The notes beneath the pieces are model-generated. The model made no database searches. It was not told the origin of the DNA and was given only the letters and a program-made list of their open reading frames with translations. The position numbers and the translations under genes are program-made. Shown in pieces: positions 1 to 7,015 of a DNA stretch of 17,119 nucleotides (positions are counted from its first letter, which is position 1; each line of letters begins with the position of its first letter). The stretch comes from an uncultured Mycoplasmatota bacterium. Its GTDB lineage: Bacteria > Bacillota_I > Bacilli_A > RF39 > UBA660. The stretch lies in contig USFG01000015.1 of the NCBI GenBank assembly GCA_900553855.1, positions 1 to 17,119 on the forward strand. The letters are read 5' to 3'.

Positions 1-2
1 AA

Positions 3-464
3 TCAACATCATGTTCTGAAACATGTGGTGGAGGAAACATCATAAATCATTATGTAGATACTAAATATTCAGATTATAAATGTCCAGATGAGGCAACATC
101 TACATCTTGCAATACACAAAAATGTTATGTGGAGTGTTCTTCAACTACTACAAGTTATGATTGTAAAAAATATGATTCATGGGATACTTATTGTCAAAAA
201 CAATATTATACTATTGATAATAGAACTGGTAATGAATGTAAAAGATGGTGGACTTCAGAAAGATGTTCTTGCTCTGGAGGTGGATCATCAGGAGGTTCAT
301 CTGGTGAATCTGGAATTACATGTATAGTTAAAAGCGAACGAAATATGTCCAAAGGTGAATATTGTGATTGTAGTGAATGGATAGGTAATTCAAGTTATCA
401 AGGAGTTTATGTAAAACAATGGGTTGATGCTAATGGAGATACTCGTTGTTGTTGCGGAAATTAG
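3..464 (+). CDS. Cysteine-rich probable secreted/surface protein, 3' end only
   Basis: The reading frame is open from the left edge to a TAG stop, so the start lies outside the window and only the last 153 residues are visible. Seventeen of these are cysteines, including a terminal CCC just before the last two residues, and there are many Ser, Thr, Gly and Tyr. A Gly/Ser linker (GGGSSGGSSGESG) separates two Cys-rich blocks. So much Cys in an otherwise polar sequence suggests an extracellular, disulfide-bonded protein, but no named family is recognised. Its codons are AT-rich like its neighbours. A strong terminator follows and separates it from rnc. An ATG at 129 is in frame, but the frame continues upstream with the same Cys-rich character, so 129 is not the start. 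Function unknown. Confidence 0.7.
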   Translation, partial: STSCSETCGGGNIINHYVDTKYSDYKCPDEATSTSCNTQKCYVECSSTTTSYDCKKYDSWDTYCQKQYYTIDNRTGNECKRWWTSERCSCSGGGSSGGSSGESGITCIVKSERNMSKGEYCDCSEWIGNSSYQGVYVKQWVDANGDTRCCCGN

Positions 465-473
465 ATAAAATAT

Positions 474-522
474 AAAAATTGTTAGTTTTAGAATTAATCA
501 GATACTAACAATTTTTTTTATT
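474..522 (+). terminator. Rho-independent terminator after the Cys-rich gene
   Basis: A perfect 13-bp inverted repeat (474-486 AAAAATTGTTAGT with 504-516 ACTAACAATTTTT) surrounds a 17-nt loop and runs into a T-rich tract. It sits just after the stop at 464 and isolates this gene from rnc. Confidence 0.85.
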
Positions 523-558
523 TTTTGTTATATCCTAGAAAATAAATGAAATATAGTT

Positions 559-564
559 TATAAT
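559..564 (+). promoter_or_regulatory. Candidate -10 box for rnc-smc
   Basis: A perfect TATAAT lies 25 bases before the rnc ATG and after the upstream terminator, where an rnc promoter would be expected. I see no good -35 box at 16-18 bp (CCTAGA at 534-539 is the nearest and is poor), so this rests on the -10 alone. Confidence 0.45.
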
Positions 565-588
565 GTTTAAAGGATAAAGGTGATTTAT

Positions 589-1239
589 ATGGATTTAAGT
601 AAATATGGAATAAGTAAAGATAATAAAGATTTGCAAGTTGCTTTAACACATACTAGTTATGCTAATGAACATAATATAGAATCATATGAAAGATTAGAAT
701 ATTTAGGTGATGCAGTGCTAGAATTAGTTATTTCTGATTATTTTTATAAGAATACTAAATTGGCAGAAGGACAAATGAGCAAAAAAAGATCTATGTATGT
801 TTGTGAGGAAGCTTTAGATGCTTATGCTAAAGAAATAAATTTAGCTAATTACATTAAAGTTGGTAATGGGATGCATAATGAGGTTAATGCAACAATTGTT
901 GCTGATGTTTTTGAAGCTGTAATAGCTGTTATTTATTTAAATAATGGATTATCTAAAGCTAAAGAGTTTATTTATGATTTAATTATTCCTAAAATTAAAG
1001 AAAATAATATTTATTTAAGTGATTATAAATCATATTTACAAGAACTAGTTCAAACTAATCAAAAATGTGTTGATTATGTTGTGATAAATGAATATGGACC
1101 TGCTCATGACAAAACTTTTGAGGTAGAAGCTAGAGTGGAAGGAATGATTTATGGTAAAGGAGTAGGAAAGAGTAAAAAGGAAGCAGAACAAAATGCAGCA
1201 CGTGATGCAATAAAGAAAAGTAGTGGTGGTAATAAATGA
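589..1239 (+). CDS. rnc: Ribonuclease III
   Basis: Double-strand-specific endoribonuclease that processes the rRNA precursor and some mRNAs in the cytoplasm. The 216-residue protein is of normal length. The RNase III signature is at residues 34-44 (ERLEYLGDAVL), with E34 and D41 aligning with catalytic E38/D45 of the E. coli enzyme. D106 and E109 (ADVFEA) match the second acidic pair. Residues from about 145 onwards form a double-stranded RNA-binding domain with a typical Ala-rich end. I chose ATG 589 because an in-frame GTG at 580 lies inside the ribosome binding site AAAGGTGA (577-584). The stop overlaps the smc start by 4 bases (ATGA), so the two are translationally coupled. rnc-smc is a classic Firmicutes pair. 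Very secure. Confidence 0.97.
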   Translation: MDLSKYGISKDNKDLQVALTHTSYANEHNIESYERLEYLGDAVLELVISDYFYKNTKLAEGQMSKKRSMYVCEEALDAYAKEINLANYIKVGNGMHNEVNATIVADVFEAVIAVIYLNNGLSKAKEFIYDLIIPKIKENNIYLSDYKSYLQELVQTNQKCVDYVVINEYGPAHDKTFEVEARVEGMIYGKGVGKSKKEAEQNAARDAIKKSSGGNK

Positions 1240-4166
1240 GATTATTAAGAATTAGTATTCATGGTTTTAAATCTTTTGCCGATAAAGTAACTATTGAAAT
1301 CAAAGATGGAATAACGGCAATAGTTGGACCTAATGGATCAGGTAAGAGTAATATAGTTGATGCTATTAAATGGGTGCTTGGAGAACAATCACTTAAAGAT
1401 ATTAGAGGAAATAATTCTTCTGATTTTATTTTTAATGGTAGTAAATCAAGAAGTCCATTAACAAGAGCCTGGGTTTCCTTAACGTTTGATAATTCTGATC
1501 ATTATTTAAAGAGCGATTTGGCTGAAATAGAAATAAAAAGAGTTGTTTATTCAACTGGTGAAAATGAATACTATATTAATAATTCATCTTGTAGATTAAA
1601 AGATATTACTAATTTATTTTTAGATTCAGGAACGAACGTGAATTCATTATCAATAATATCACAAGGTAAAATAGGTGAAATAATTGATGGTAAGCCAGAG
1701 GATAAAAGAGTAATTTTAGAGGAAGCATCTGGTGTATTAATGTATAAAAAAAGAAAAGAAGATACATTAAGAAAGTTAGATAAAACTAATGATAATTTAG
1801 AAAAAATTAATTTAATAATAGATGAACTTAATGTTAATTTAGAACCTTTAAAAGCACAGGCTGAAACAGCACATAAATTTTTAGATTATAAAAAGGATTT
1901 AGAAAGTACTGAAATAGCACTTCTTGCTTTAGATATAACAACAATTAATGATTCATATAAAATTAATAAAGAAAATTTAGATAAGTTATCTAATGAATTA
2001 ATGGCTAATCAAAATAATAATTTAGTTGATAATGCTAGAATAGATTCACTTAAAATGAAAGTACTTAAAGTAGATGAAGAATTATCACAAAAAAGTGATG
2101 AATTGTTTAAAATTACTAAAACTTTAAGTAACTTAGCAAGTGAAAAACAGATAATGATTGAAAGAGAAAAATATGAAGTAGATGATTCTAAGTTACAAGC
2201 TAATATTATTAATTTAAAAGAAAATAAATTAAGATTAGAAAACGATATTAATTCATTAAGGGAAGAAATTGAATTAAAGAAAAATGGTTTAGATAATTTA
2301 AATAAAAAATATAATGATTTAGTTAATGAATATAAAAATGAAACTGTTAAGAAAAATCTTTTACTTAATGATTTAGGTAAATTAAATAAAGATGAAATGT
2401 ATTTAAAGAGTCAAATTGAAATATTACAAAATAGTACTTTAAATGATAGTAAAATGCCTTATGCAGTTAAAAGTGTTCTTAATAATCATAGATTAAATGG
2501 TATACATGATATTTTAGGTAAATTAGTTGAAACAGAAGAAAAATATTCAGTAGCTATTGATACGGCTCTTGGTTTTACAACAAATGTGATTGTAACTGAT
2601 AATGAAACATCTGCTAAGGAAGCGGTATATTATTTAAAACAAAATAATTTAGGGAGAGCTACTTTTTATCCTTTAAATATTATTAAACCTAAAAGGATAG
2701 ATGAATTGTCATTAAAGAAATTAGAGGTTGTTCCTTGTTTTATAGGAATTGCTTCTGATTTATGCCAATATGATTCTAAGTATAGAAATGTTATATTAAA
2801 TGCGTTAGGTAACGTAATAATTGTTGATAATTTAACAAATGGAACTAATGTAGCTAAAATAATTAATCATATGTATAAGATTGTTACTTTAGATGGAGAT
2901 ATTATTAATGCTGGTGGATCTATTACAGGTGGTACTAATAAATCAAATAATAATTTAATTAGTCAAAAGTTTGAATTAGAAAATAAAATTAAATTATTAA
3001 ATTCTAAAGTAAATGAAATAAAGTTAAAAGAAGAAGAAATTAATAATTATGATAAAGATTTAACTATTTTAGAAAAGAAGGTATTTGATGCTAATAATGA
3101 ATTTAATGGAGCTAGAGAATATATTATTAGAAAAAATAATGATTTAGAAATATTAAATAATAATTTAATAAGTGTTAATAATGAAATTAATGGAAATGTT
3201 GGATTATTAAATAATGATATTTCTAGTAAGTTACAAGAGTTATTAGATGAATACTACAAAGTTAATGGTGAAAAGGAAAAAATAGAATTAAATATTAATG
3301 AGTTAAAAGGCACAAGAAATGATTTACAATCAGAAATTAATGAATTAGAGATTAATAATCGTAAACAAAATAGTGAATATAATAAATTAATGAATGAAAT
3401 CAGAACTTTAGAAGTTAATATAAGTAAAGAAGAATCTAAATTAGATACATATTTATTAAGATTAAATGAAGAGTATGGTATGACTTATGATAAAGCTAAA
3501 GAATATAAGTTAGATTTAGATTTACCTGATGCTAGAATTAAGGTTAATAATTTAAAGAGGGATATTAAGAATTTAGGCGATGTTAATACAGGATCTATTG
3601 CGGAATATGAGCGTATTAATACTAGATATGAATTTTTAACTAAACAAAAAGAAGATTTAACGGGATCTATTAATGATTTATTAGAGATAATTAATGAATT
3701 AGATGATACGATGAAGGAAAGATTATTATCTACTTTTAATGCTTTAAATAATGAATTCTGTAAGGTATTTAAGAAGTTATTTAGAGGTGGAGAAGGAAAG
3801 TTAGTTCTTTTAGATGAAAATAATATTTTAACTAGTGGTTTAGAGATTAAAGCATGCCCTCCTGGAAAAGAAATTAAGAGTTTAAAGACTTTATCTGGTG
3901 GAGAAGCATCAATGACAGCCTTAGCACTTTTATTTGCTACTATTAATATTAGAACAGTACCATTTTGTATTTTAGATGAGGCGGAAGCGGCACTAGATGA
4001 AGCAAACGTTGATATATTTGGTAATTATTTAAAAGAATATGATAATAAGACTCAATTTATTGTAATTACTCATAAAAAGAGAACGATGGAATATGCAGGT
4101 TCTTTATATGGAATAACAATGCAAGAATCAGGCGTATCTAAGTTAGTTAGTGTTAAGTTAGATTAA
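1236..4166 (+). CDS. smc: Chromosome partition/condensin protein SMC (short form)
   Basis: ATPase core of the bacterial condensin that, with ScpA and ScpB, loads on DNA and extrudes loops to organise and separate chromosomes. The Walker A motif is at residues 31-38 (GPNGSGKS). A coiled-coil arm covers about 170-405, the hinge about 405-570 (containing GGSITGG), and the returning coil about 575-800. The ABC signature is at 886-890 (LSGGE). Walker B ends in D914 with catalytic E915 (FCILDEAEAALDEAN). At 976 residues it is about 200 shorter than B. subtilis SMC (1186). Both heads and the hinge are present, so the missing length lies in the coiled-coil arms. It starts inside the end of rnc. ftsY, which often follows smc in Firmicutes, is not here. 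Family assignment is certain; reduced arm length is inferred from motif spacing. Confidence 0.97.
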   Translation: MRLLRISIHGFKSFADKVTIEIKDGITAIVGPNGSGKSNIVDAIKWVLGEQSLKDIRGNNSSDFIFNGSKSRSPLTRAWVSLTFDNSDHYLKSDLAEIEIKRVVYSTGENEYYINNSSCRLKDITNLFLDSGTNVNSLSIISQGKIGEIIDGKPEDKRVILEEASGVLMYKKRKEDTLRKLDKTNDNLEKINLIIDELNVNLEPLKAQAETAHKFLDYKKDLESTEIALLALDITTINDSYKINKENLDKLSNELMANQNNNLVDNARIDSLKMKVLKVDEELSQKSDELFKITKTLSNLASEKQIMIEREKYEVDDSKLQANIINLKENKLRLENDINSLREEIELKKNGLDNLNKKYNDLVNEYKNETVKKNLLLNDLGKLNKDEMYLKSQIEILQNSTLNDSKMPYAVKSVLNNHRLNGIHDILGKLVETEEKYSVAIDTALGFTTNVIVTDNETSAKEAVYYLKQNNLGRATFYPLNIIKPKRIDELSLKKLEVVPCFIGIASDLCQYDSKYRNVILNALGNVIIVDNLTNGTNVAKIINHMYKIVTLDGDIINAGGSITGGTNKSNNNLISQKFELENKIKLLNSKVNEIKLKEEEINNYDKDLTILEKKVFDANNEFNGAREYIIRKNNDLEILNNNLISVNNEINGNVGLLNNDISSKLQELLDEYYKVNGEKEKIELNINELKGTRNDLQSEINELEINNRKQNSEYNKLMNEIRTLEVNISKEESKLDTYLLRLNEEYGMTYDKAKEYKLDLDLPDARIKVNNLKRDIKNLGDVNTGSIAEYERINTRYEFLTKQKEDLTGSINDLLEIINELDDTMKERLLSTFNALNNEFCKVFKKLFRGGEGKLVLLDENNILTSGLEIKACPPGKEIKSLKTLSGGEASMTALALLFATINIRTVPFCILDEAEAALDEANVDIFGNYLKEYDNKTQFIVITHKKRTMEYAGSLYGITMQESGVSKLVSVKLD

Positions 4167-4192
4167 GTAATTAAAATAATTATAATTTATCC

Positions 4193-4244
4193 GTCAAACG
4201 AACATTTTTAAATTAAATTATAAAAATATATTCGTTCGCTTGAT
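4193..4244 (+). repeat. Long imperfect inverted repeat overlapping the -35 box
   Basis: GTCAAACGAAC (4193-4203) faces GTTCGCTTGAT (4234-4244), pairing over 11 positions with one mismatch and one G-T. Inside it, ATTTTTA (4204-4210) faces TAAAAAT (4221-4227), extending the stem. The right arm contains most of the -35 box at 4240-4245. It has no T-tract, so it is a poor simple terminator. An operator or a hairpin ending the smc transcript are both possible. Confidence 0.55.
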
Positions 4245-4268
4245 AGGGATGGCAAACCGAGATATAAT
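4240..4268 (+). promoter_or_regulatory. Sigma-70-type promoter for the DGR target gene
   Basis: TTGATA (4240-4245) and a perfect TATAAT (4263-4268) are separated by exactly 17 bp, making this one of the two best promoters in the window. The predicted start near 4275 gives a short leader containing the AGGTAGTGA ribosome binding site at 4283-4291. The gene is therefore transcribed independently of rnc-smc. Confidence 0.8.
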
Positions 4269-4299
4269 ACATATTGTAGGATAGGTAGTGAAACTTTTT

Positions 4300-5646
4300 A
4301 TGGAAAATAAAATAACAAAAGAAAAATTATTGATAATTACAACAATTCTAGTTGTATCAATTGTGCTTATTGGAATAGGTTATGCATTCTTTACAGCAAA
4401 TAATCCGGAAGGATCAACAGCTCAGATAATATCAAAAAGTGGTAGAATGTTAATTAATTATAATGATGGTACTGATAGCATAATACCATTAACTGATATT
4501 CAACCAAGTAATAATATTCTAGTTGATAAGACATTTACATTAACTGGAATAAACACAACAGCATCAGATGGTTTACCAATGCCATATGTAATAAGTATAG
4601 AATATCAAAATACATTTAAAAATGATGAATTAGAATATTACATTAAAAGAATAGATGAGAACGAGAGTATAAATTGTACAATAAAAAATGTAGGTTTAAT
4701 TAATGAATATATTATATCAGAATTAAATCTTCCAAGTAGTTTAAATGGTTATAGAGGTGGTACCATATATGAAGATAGTGGAAAGATGACAACACAAGAA
4801 TTAGCATATGGATATTTTAAACCTAGCACAGAAGAGCAAGTATTAACTTTAAATTTAAGAATGATGTTTAGAGATAGTAGAGGTAATCAAGATTATAACA
4901 AAGGTGCAAAATTTAATGGAAAAATAGTTGTTACAGCTCCAGAATCAAATACATTTGCAACAGATACATGGGAAGAAATAGCAGATAATGTAAAATCAGG
5001 AAATGCATCAAAATATAGTGTAGGAACAGAAAAGGAAGTAGAAATAGATGGAACAAGTTATACAGTAAGAGTAGCAAACAATTCTACACCTGATGAATGT
5101 AATGGAACAAATTTTTCCCAGACTGCTTGTGGATTTGTAGTAGAGTTTGTCGATTTATTAGAACTAAGACAAATGAATAGCACAGATACAAATGTAGGTG
5201 GATGGAAAGATTCTGCAATGAGAACATATGCTAATGGAGAATTTTTTGACAAATTACCAAGTGATCTACAAAATGCCATAATAGAAACTAAAGTCATATC
5301 AGGACATGGAAGTAGTGAAAGAGAAAATTCAACATCAAACGACAAAATATACTTATTAAGCCCTCATGAAGTATATGAGGATGGTACAAGTGACACAGCA
5401 TATAGCCAAACAAGACAATTAGATTATTATAAACAAAGAGGTGTAACAGTAAATAATCATACAAAAAATGCTATTAAAGATTATAATGATATGCCATTTT
5501 CTTGGTGGCTTCGCGGGGCTTATTCCAACGATTACAGTAATTTCCTTGGTGTCGCTAGCGCCGGCATCTGGCATTACTCTAATGCTGATTCCGACAATGG
5601 TTTTTCCCCAGCTTTCCGTATCGGAGAAAACGTAAATAATGTGTAA
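4300..5646 (+). CDS. Membrane-anchored surface protein with a DUF6273/C-type-lectin-like C-terminus; probable DGR target
   Basis: Predicted cell-surface protein of 448 residues. An N-terminal hydrophobic segment (about residues 8-31, ending GYAFFTA) acts as signal or anchor. A TasA/camelysin-like extracellular region follows (about 35-220), then a DUF6273-like domain from TWEEIADN to the end. The domain closes with WWLR (residues 402-405), a Ser/Tyr/Asn/Gly-rich stretch and PAFRIGE. That is the arrangement of DGR-diversified ligand-binding proteins, and the codons there carry the matching signature (see the 5503-5628 entry). A 90-residue stretch of this domain matches the protein at 7015-8487 at 67 positions. 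ATG 4300 is preferred because AGGTAGTGA lies 8 bases upstream; an in-frame GTG at 4288 sits inside that site. The gene has its own promoter. Binding function is inferred from the fold class; the ligand is unknown. Confidence 0.85.
   Translation: MENKITKEKLLIITTILVVSIVLIGIGYAFFTANNPEGSTAQIISKSGRMLINYNDGTDSIIPLTDIQPSNNILVDKTFTLTGINTTASDGLPMPYVISIEYQNTFKNDELEYYIKRIDENESINCTIKNVGLINEYIISELNLPSSLNGYRGGTIYEDSGKMTTQELAYGYFKPSTEEQVLTLNLRMMFRDSRGNQDYNKGAKFNGKIVVTAPESNTFATDTWEEIADNVKSGNASKYSVGTEKEVEIDGTSYTVRVANNSTPDECNGTNFSQTACGFVVEFVDLLELRQMNSTDTNVGGWKDSAMRTYANGEFFDKLPSDLQNAIIETKVISGHGSSERENSTSNDKIYLLSPHEVYEDGTSDTAYSQTRQLDYYKQRGVTVNNHTKNAIKDYNDMPFSWWLRGAYSNDYSNFLGVASAGIWHYSNADSDNGFSPAFRIGENVNNV
5503..5628 (+). 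other. Putative DGR variable region (VR)
   Basis: Between the conserved TGGTGGCTTCG (5503-5513) and the GCTTTCCGTATCGGAGAA end (5611-5628), 26 of 27 successive codons (5521-5601) end in C or T, the only exception being TGG. Twelve end in C, although C-ending codons are scarce in the rest of the gene. The first two bases of these codons vary freely (TCC, AAC, GAT, TAC, AGT, TTC, CTT, GGT, GTC, GCT, GCC, ATC). This is what results when AAY codons in a DGR template are copied with random changes at adenines only. No template repeat, reverse transcriptase or Avd is visible in the window, so the machinery would act from elsewhere. VR edges are estimated. Confidence 0.75.
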
Positions 5647-5681
5647 AGCAAGAAACAACATAATTAAGCAGGAATAGGAAA

Positions 5682-5740
5682 ATCGGTTCCTAAAGGACCG
5701 TCACCTGCGTGCGAAAGCACGTGAAAATAGACGGCCCGAT
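5682..5740 (+). other. GC-rich nested hairpin element downstream of the VR
   Basis: Thirty-two of these 59 bases are G or C, far above the surroundings. ATCGG (5682-5686) pairs with CCGAT (5736-5740), CCGTC (5698-5702) with GACGG (5730-5734), and CGTGC (5708-5712) with GCACG (5717-5721) around a GAAA loop. TCC/GGA (5688-5690/5695-5697) can form a small side hairpin; alternatively CGGTTCC/GGACCG makes a competing stem around TAAA. Established work on the Bordetella phage DGR shows a GAAA-type hairpin/cruciform just after the VR that is needed for target recognition. This element could be the counterpart, although it lies further from the VR (about 50-110 bp). It could also be a structured 3' UTR or small RNA. 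It matches no riboswitch that I know. Confidence 0.5.
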
Positions 5741-5806
5741 AAAATAAAATATTCCATTTGATTAACGTACTAAAACAGATGGTGTATATATGAAAAATTA
5801 TGAATT

Positions 5807-5832
5807 ACTTGTATTTATTTACAAGTTTTTTT
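5807..5832 (+). terminator. Rho-independent terminator before ftsW
   Basis: ACTTGTA (5807-5813) pairs perfectly with TACAAGT (5820-5826) around a 6-nt loop, and seven T residues follow. It probably ends the transcript of the DGR target gene and its downstream structured element. Confidence 0.75.
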
Positions 5833-5833
5833 G

Positions 5834-5842
5834 TGATAAAAT
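5834..5842 (+). promoter_or_regulatory. Candidate extended -10 promoter for ftsW
   Basis: TGATAAAAT (TG-N-TAAAAT) directly follows the terminator and lies 18 bases before the ftsW ATG, with an AGGTG-type ribosome binding site between. No clear -35 box is seen, as is usual for extended -10 promoters. Confidence 0.4.
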
Positions 5843-5860
5843 TGTTATAGTAGGTGCTAG

Positions 5861-7015
5861 ATGAAAAATTTATATAATAAATTAGATAAAAAATTTTTGC
5901 TTATAATTTTGATATTTACTATCTTTGGATTAGTAATGGTTTTTAGTGCATCTTCAATATCTGCAGTTTTATTTTATAAAGTAGAATCTTCTTATTTTTT
6001 TAAAAAACAAGTTTTTATTTCAATTGTTATGTGGATTATTGGTTTATTCTTTATTATTAGAATACCTACTAGTAAATATAAATATTTGACTAAGGCTTAT
6101 TTTTATATAATTTTAATAGTGCTTGCATTAATATTTACTTATGGATCTATTATAAATGGTGCTAAATCATGGTTTAAAATTGGACCTATAACTATTCAAC
6201 CAAGTGAGTTTTTAAAGACTGCTTTGATACTTTATTTTGGGGTTTTTTATGAAAAAATTATATTAAAGAAAGAGTTTAATTCTAATAAAATTTATGTTCC
6301 TATTGTTCTTGGAGTAATTGGAGTTGGTTTAGTTGCTATTCAACCGGATTTAGGTACTGCTATAATTATTGCAGGAATACTTGGTTTATTAATTATTTTT
6401 ATGCCTATTAAATCTAAAGTTTATAATTTGCTTAAGAAGTCTGGGGTAGTGTTATGTTTTTTATTAGTACTTTTTGTAGTTTTATCGGGTAATCTTTTAA
6501 CTAAAGAACAAATGGATCGTTTAAATTTTAAAAATCCTTGTACAAGATATACAGAGAAAACTGGTTATCAAGTATGTAATGGTTTTATAGCTATTTCTAA
6601 TGGTGGATTATTTGGTAAGGGATTAGGTAATTCAACTCAAAAATATTTATATTTACCGGAAGCACATACAGATTTTATATTTCCAATAATAGTTGAAGAA
6701 ATAGGAGTACTTGGAGCTACAGTGGTTTTATTAATGTATATTTTATTGTTGTTTCGATTACTTAAAATATCAAAAGAGGCATCAACAATTAGAGGATCAA
6801 TTATAGCTTATGGAACTTTTTGTTATATAACGATACATCTAGCTATTAATTTACTTGGAATACTTGCACTTATTCCACTTACAGGTGTTCCAGTTCCATT
6901 TTTATCTTATGGTGGATCATTTTTAATGAATGTTTTATTATTGATGTTTGTTAATGAAAGAATTGCTATAGAAACAAATATACATAAGGAAAATCAAATA
7001 ATAAGGAGTCTATAA
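5861..7015 (+). CDS. ftsW: SEDS-family peptidoglycan glycosyltransferase, FtsW-like
   Basis: Polytopic membrane enzyme that polymerises lipid II into glycan strands, working with a class B penicillin-binding protein at the septum (FtsW) or side wall (RodA). The 384-residue protein shows about ten hydrophobic segments and SEDS motifs: GAKSWFKIG...QPSEF, QPDLGTA, LPEAHTDFIFP with the putative catalytic Asp at D271, and PVPFLSYGG near the C-terminus. The GLGNSTQKYLYLPEAHTDFIF region resembles FtsW/SpoVE more than RodA, which favours a division role, but the subtype is inferred. Its presence shows that this lineage makes a cell wall, unlike classical Mollicutes. Its stop overlaps the next gene's start (TAATG), and AAGGAG (7002-7007) lies in its end, so the two are co-translated. 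Confidence 0.93.
   Translation: MKNLYNKLDKKFLLIILIFTIFGLVMVFSASSISAVLFYKVESSYFFKKQVFISIVMWIIGLFFIIRIPTSKYKYLTKAYFYIILIVLALIFTYGSIINGAKSWFKIGPITIQPSEFLKTALILYFGVFYEKIILKKEFNSNKIYVPIVLGVIGVGLVAIQPDLGTAIIIAGILGLLIIFMPIKSKVYNLLKKSGVVLCFLLVLFVVLSGNLLTKEQMDRLNFKNPCTRYTEKTGYQVCNGFIAISNGGLFGKGLGNSTQKYLYLPEAHTDFIFPIIVEEIGVLGATVVLLMYILLLFRLLKISKEASTIRGSIIAYGTFCYITIHLAINLLGILALIPLTGVPVPFLSYGGSFLMNVLLLMFVNERIAIETNIHKENQIIRSL

Noticed and set aside
5058..5661. Minus-strand open frames opposite the DGR target gene
   Set aside because: They are antisense shadows with no ribosome binding sites, and the plus strand has clear domain homology to its paralogue.
5698..5734. Group II intron domain V, because of the GAAA-capped stem
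   Set aside because: The lower stem and internal loop do not fit the domain V layout, and no intron-encoded protein or exon junctions are nearby.
5790..5864. 24-codon reading frame (starting MKNYELL) ending in an ATGA overlap with ftsW; its start loosely recalls Avd-type small proteins
   Set aside because: The terminator hairpin lies inside it, it is far too short for Avd, and its ribosome binding site is unconvincing. The overlap is probably chance.
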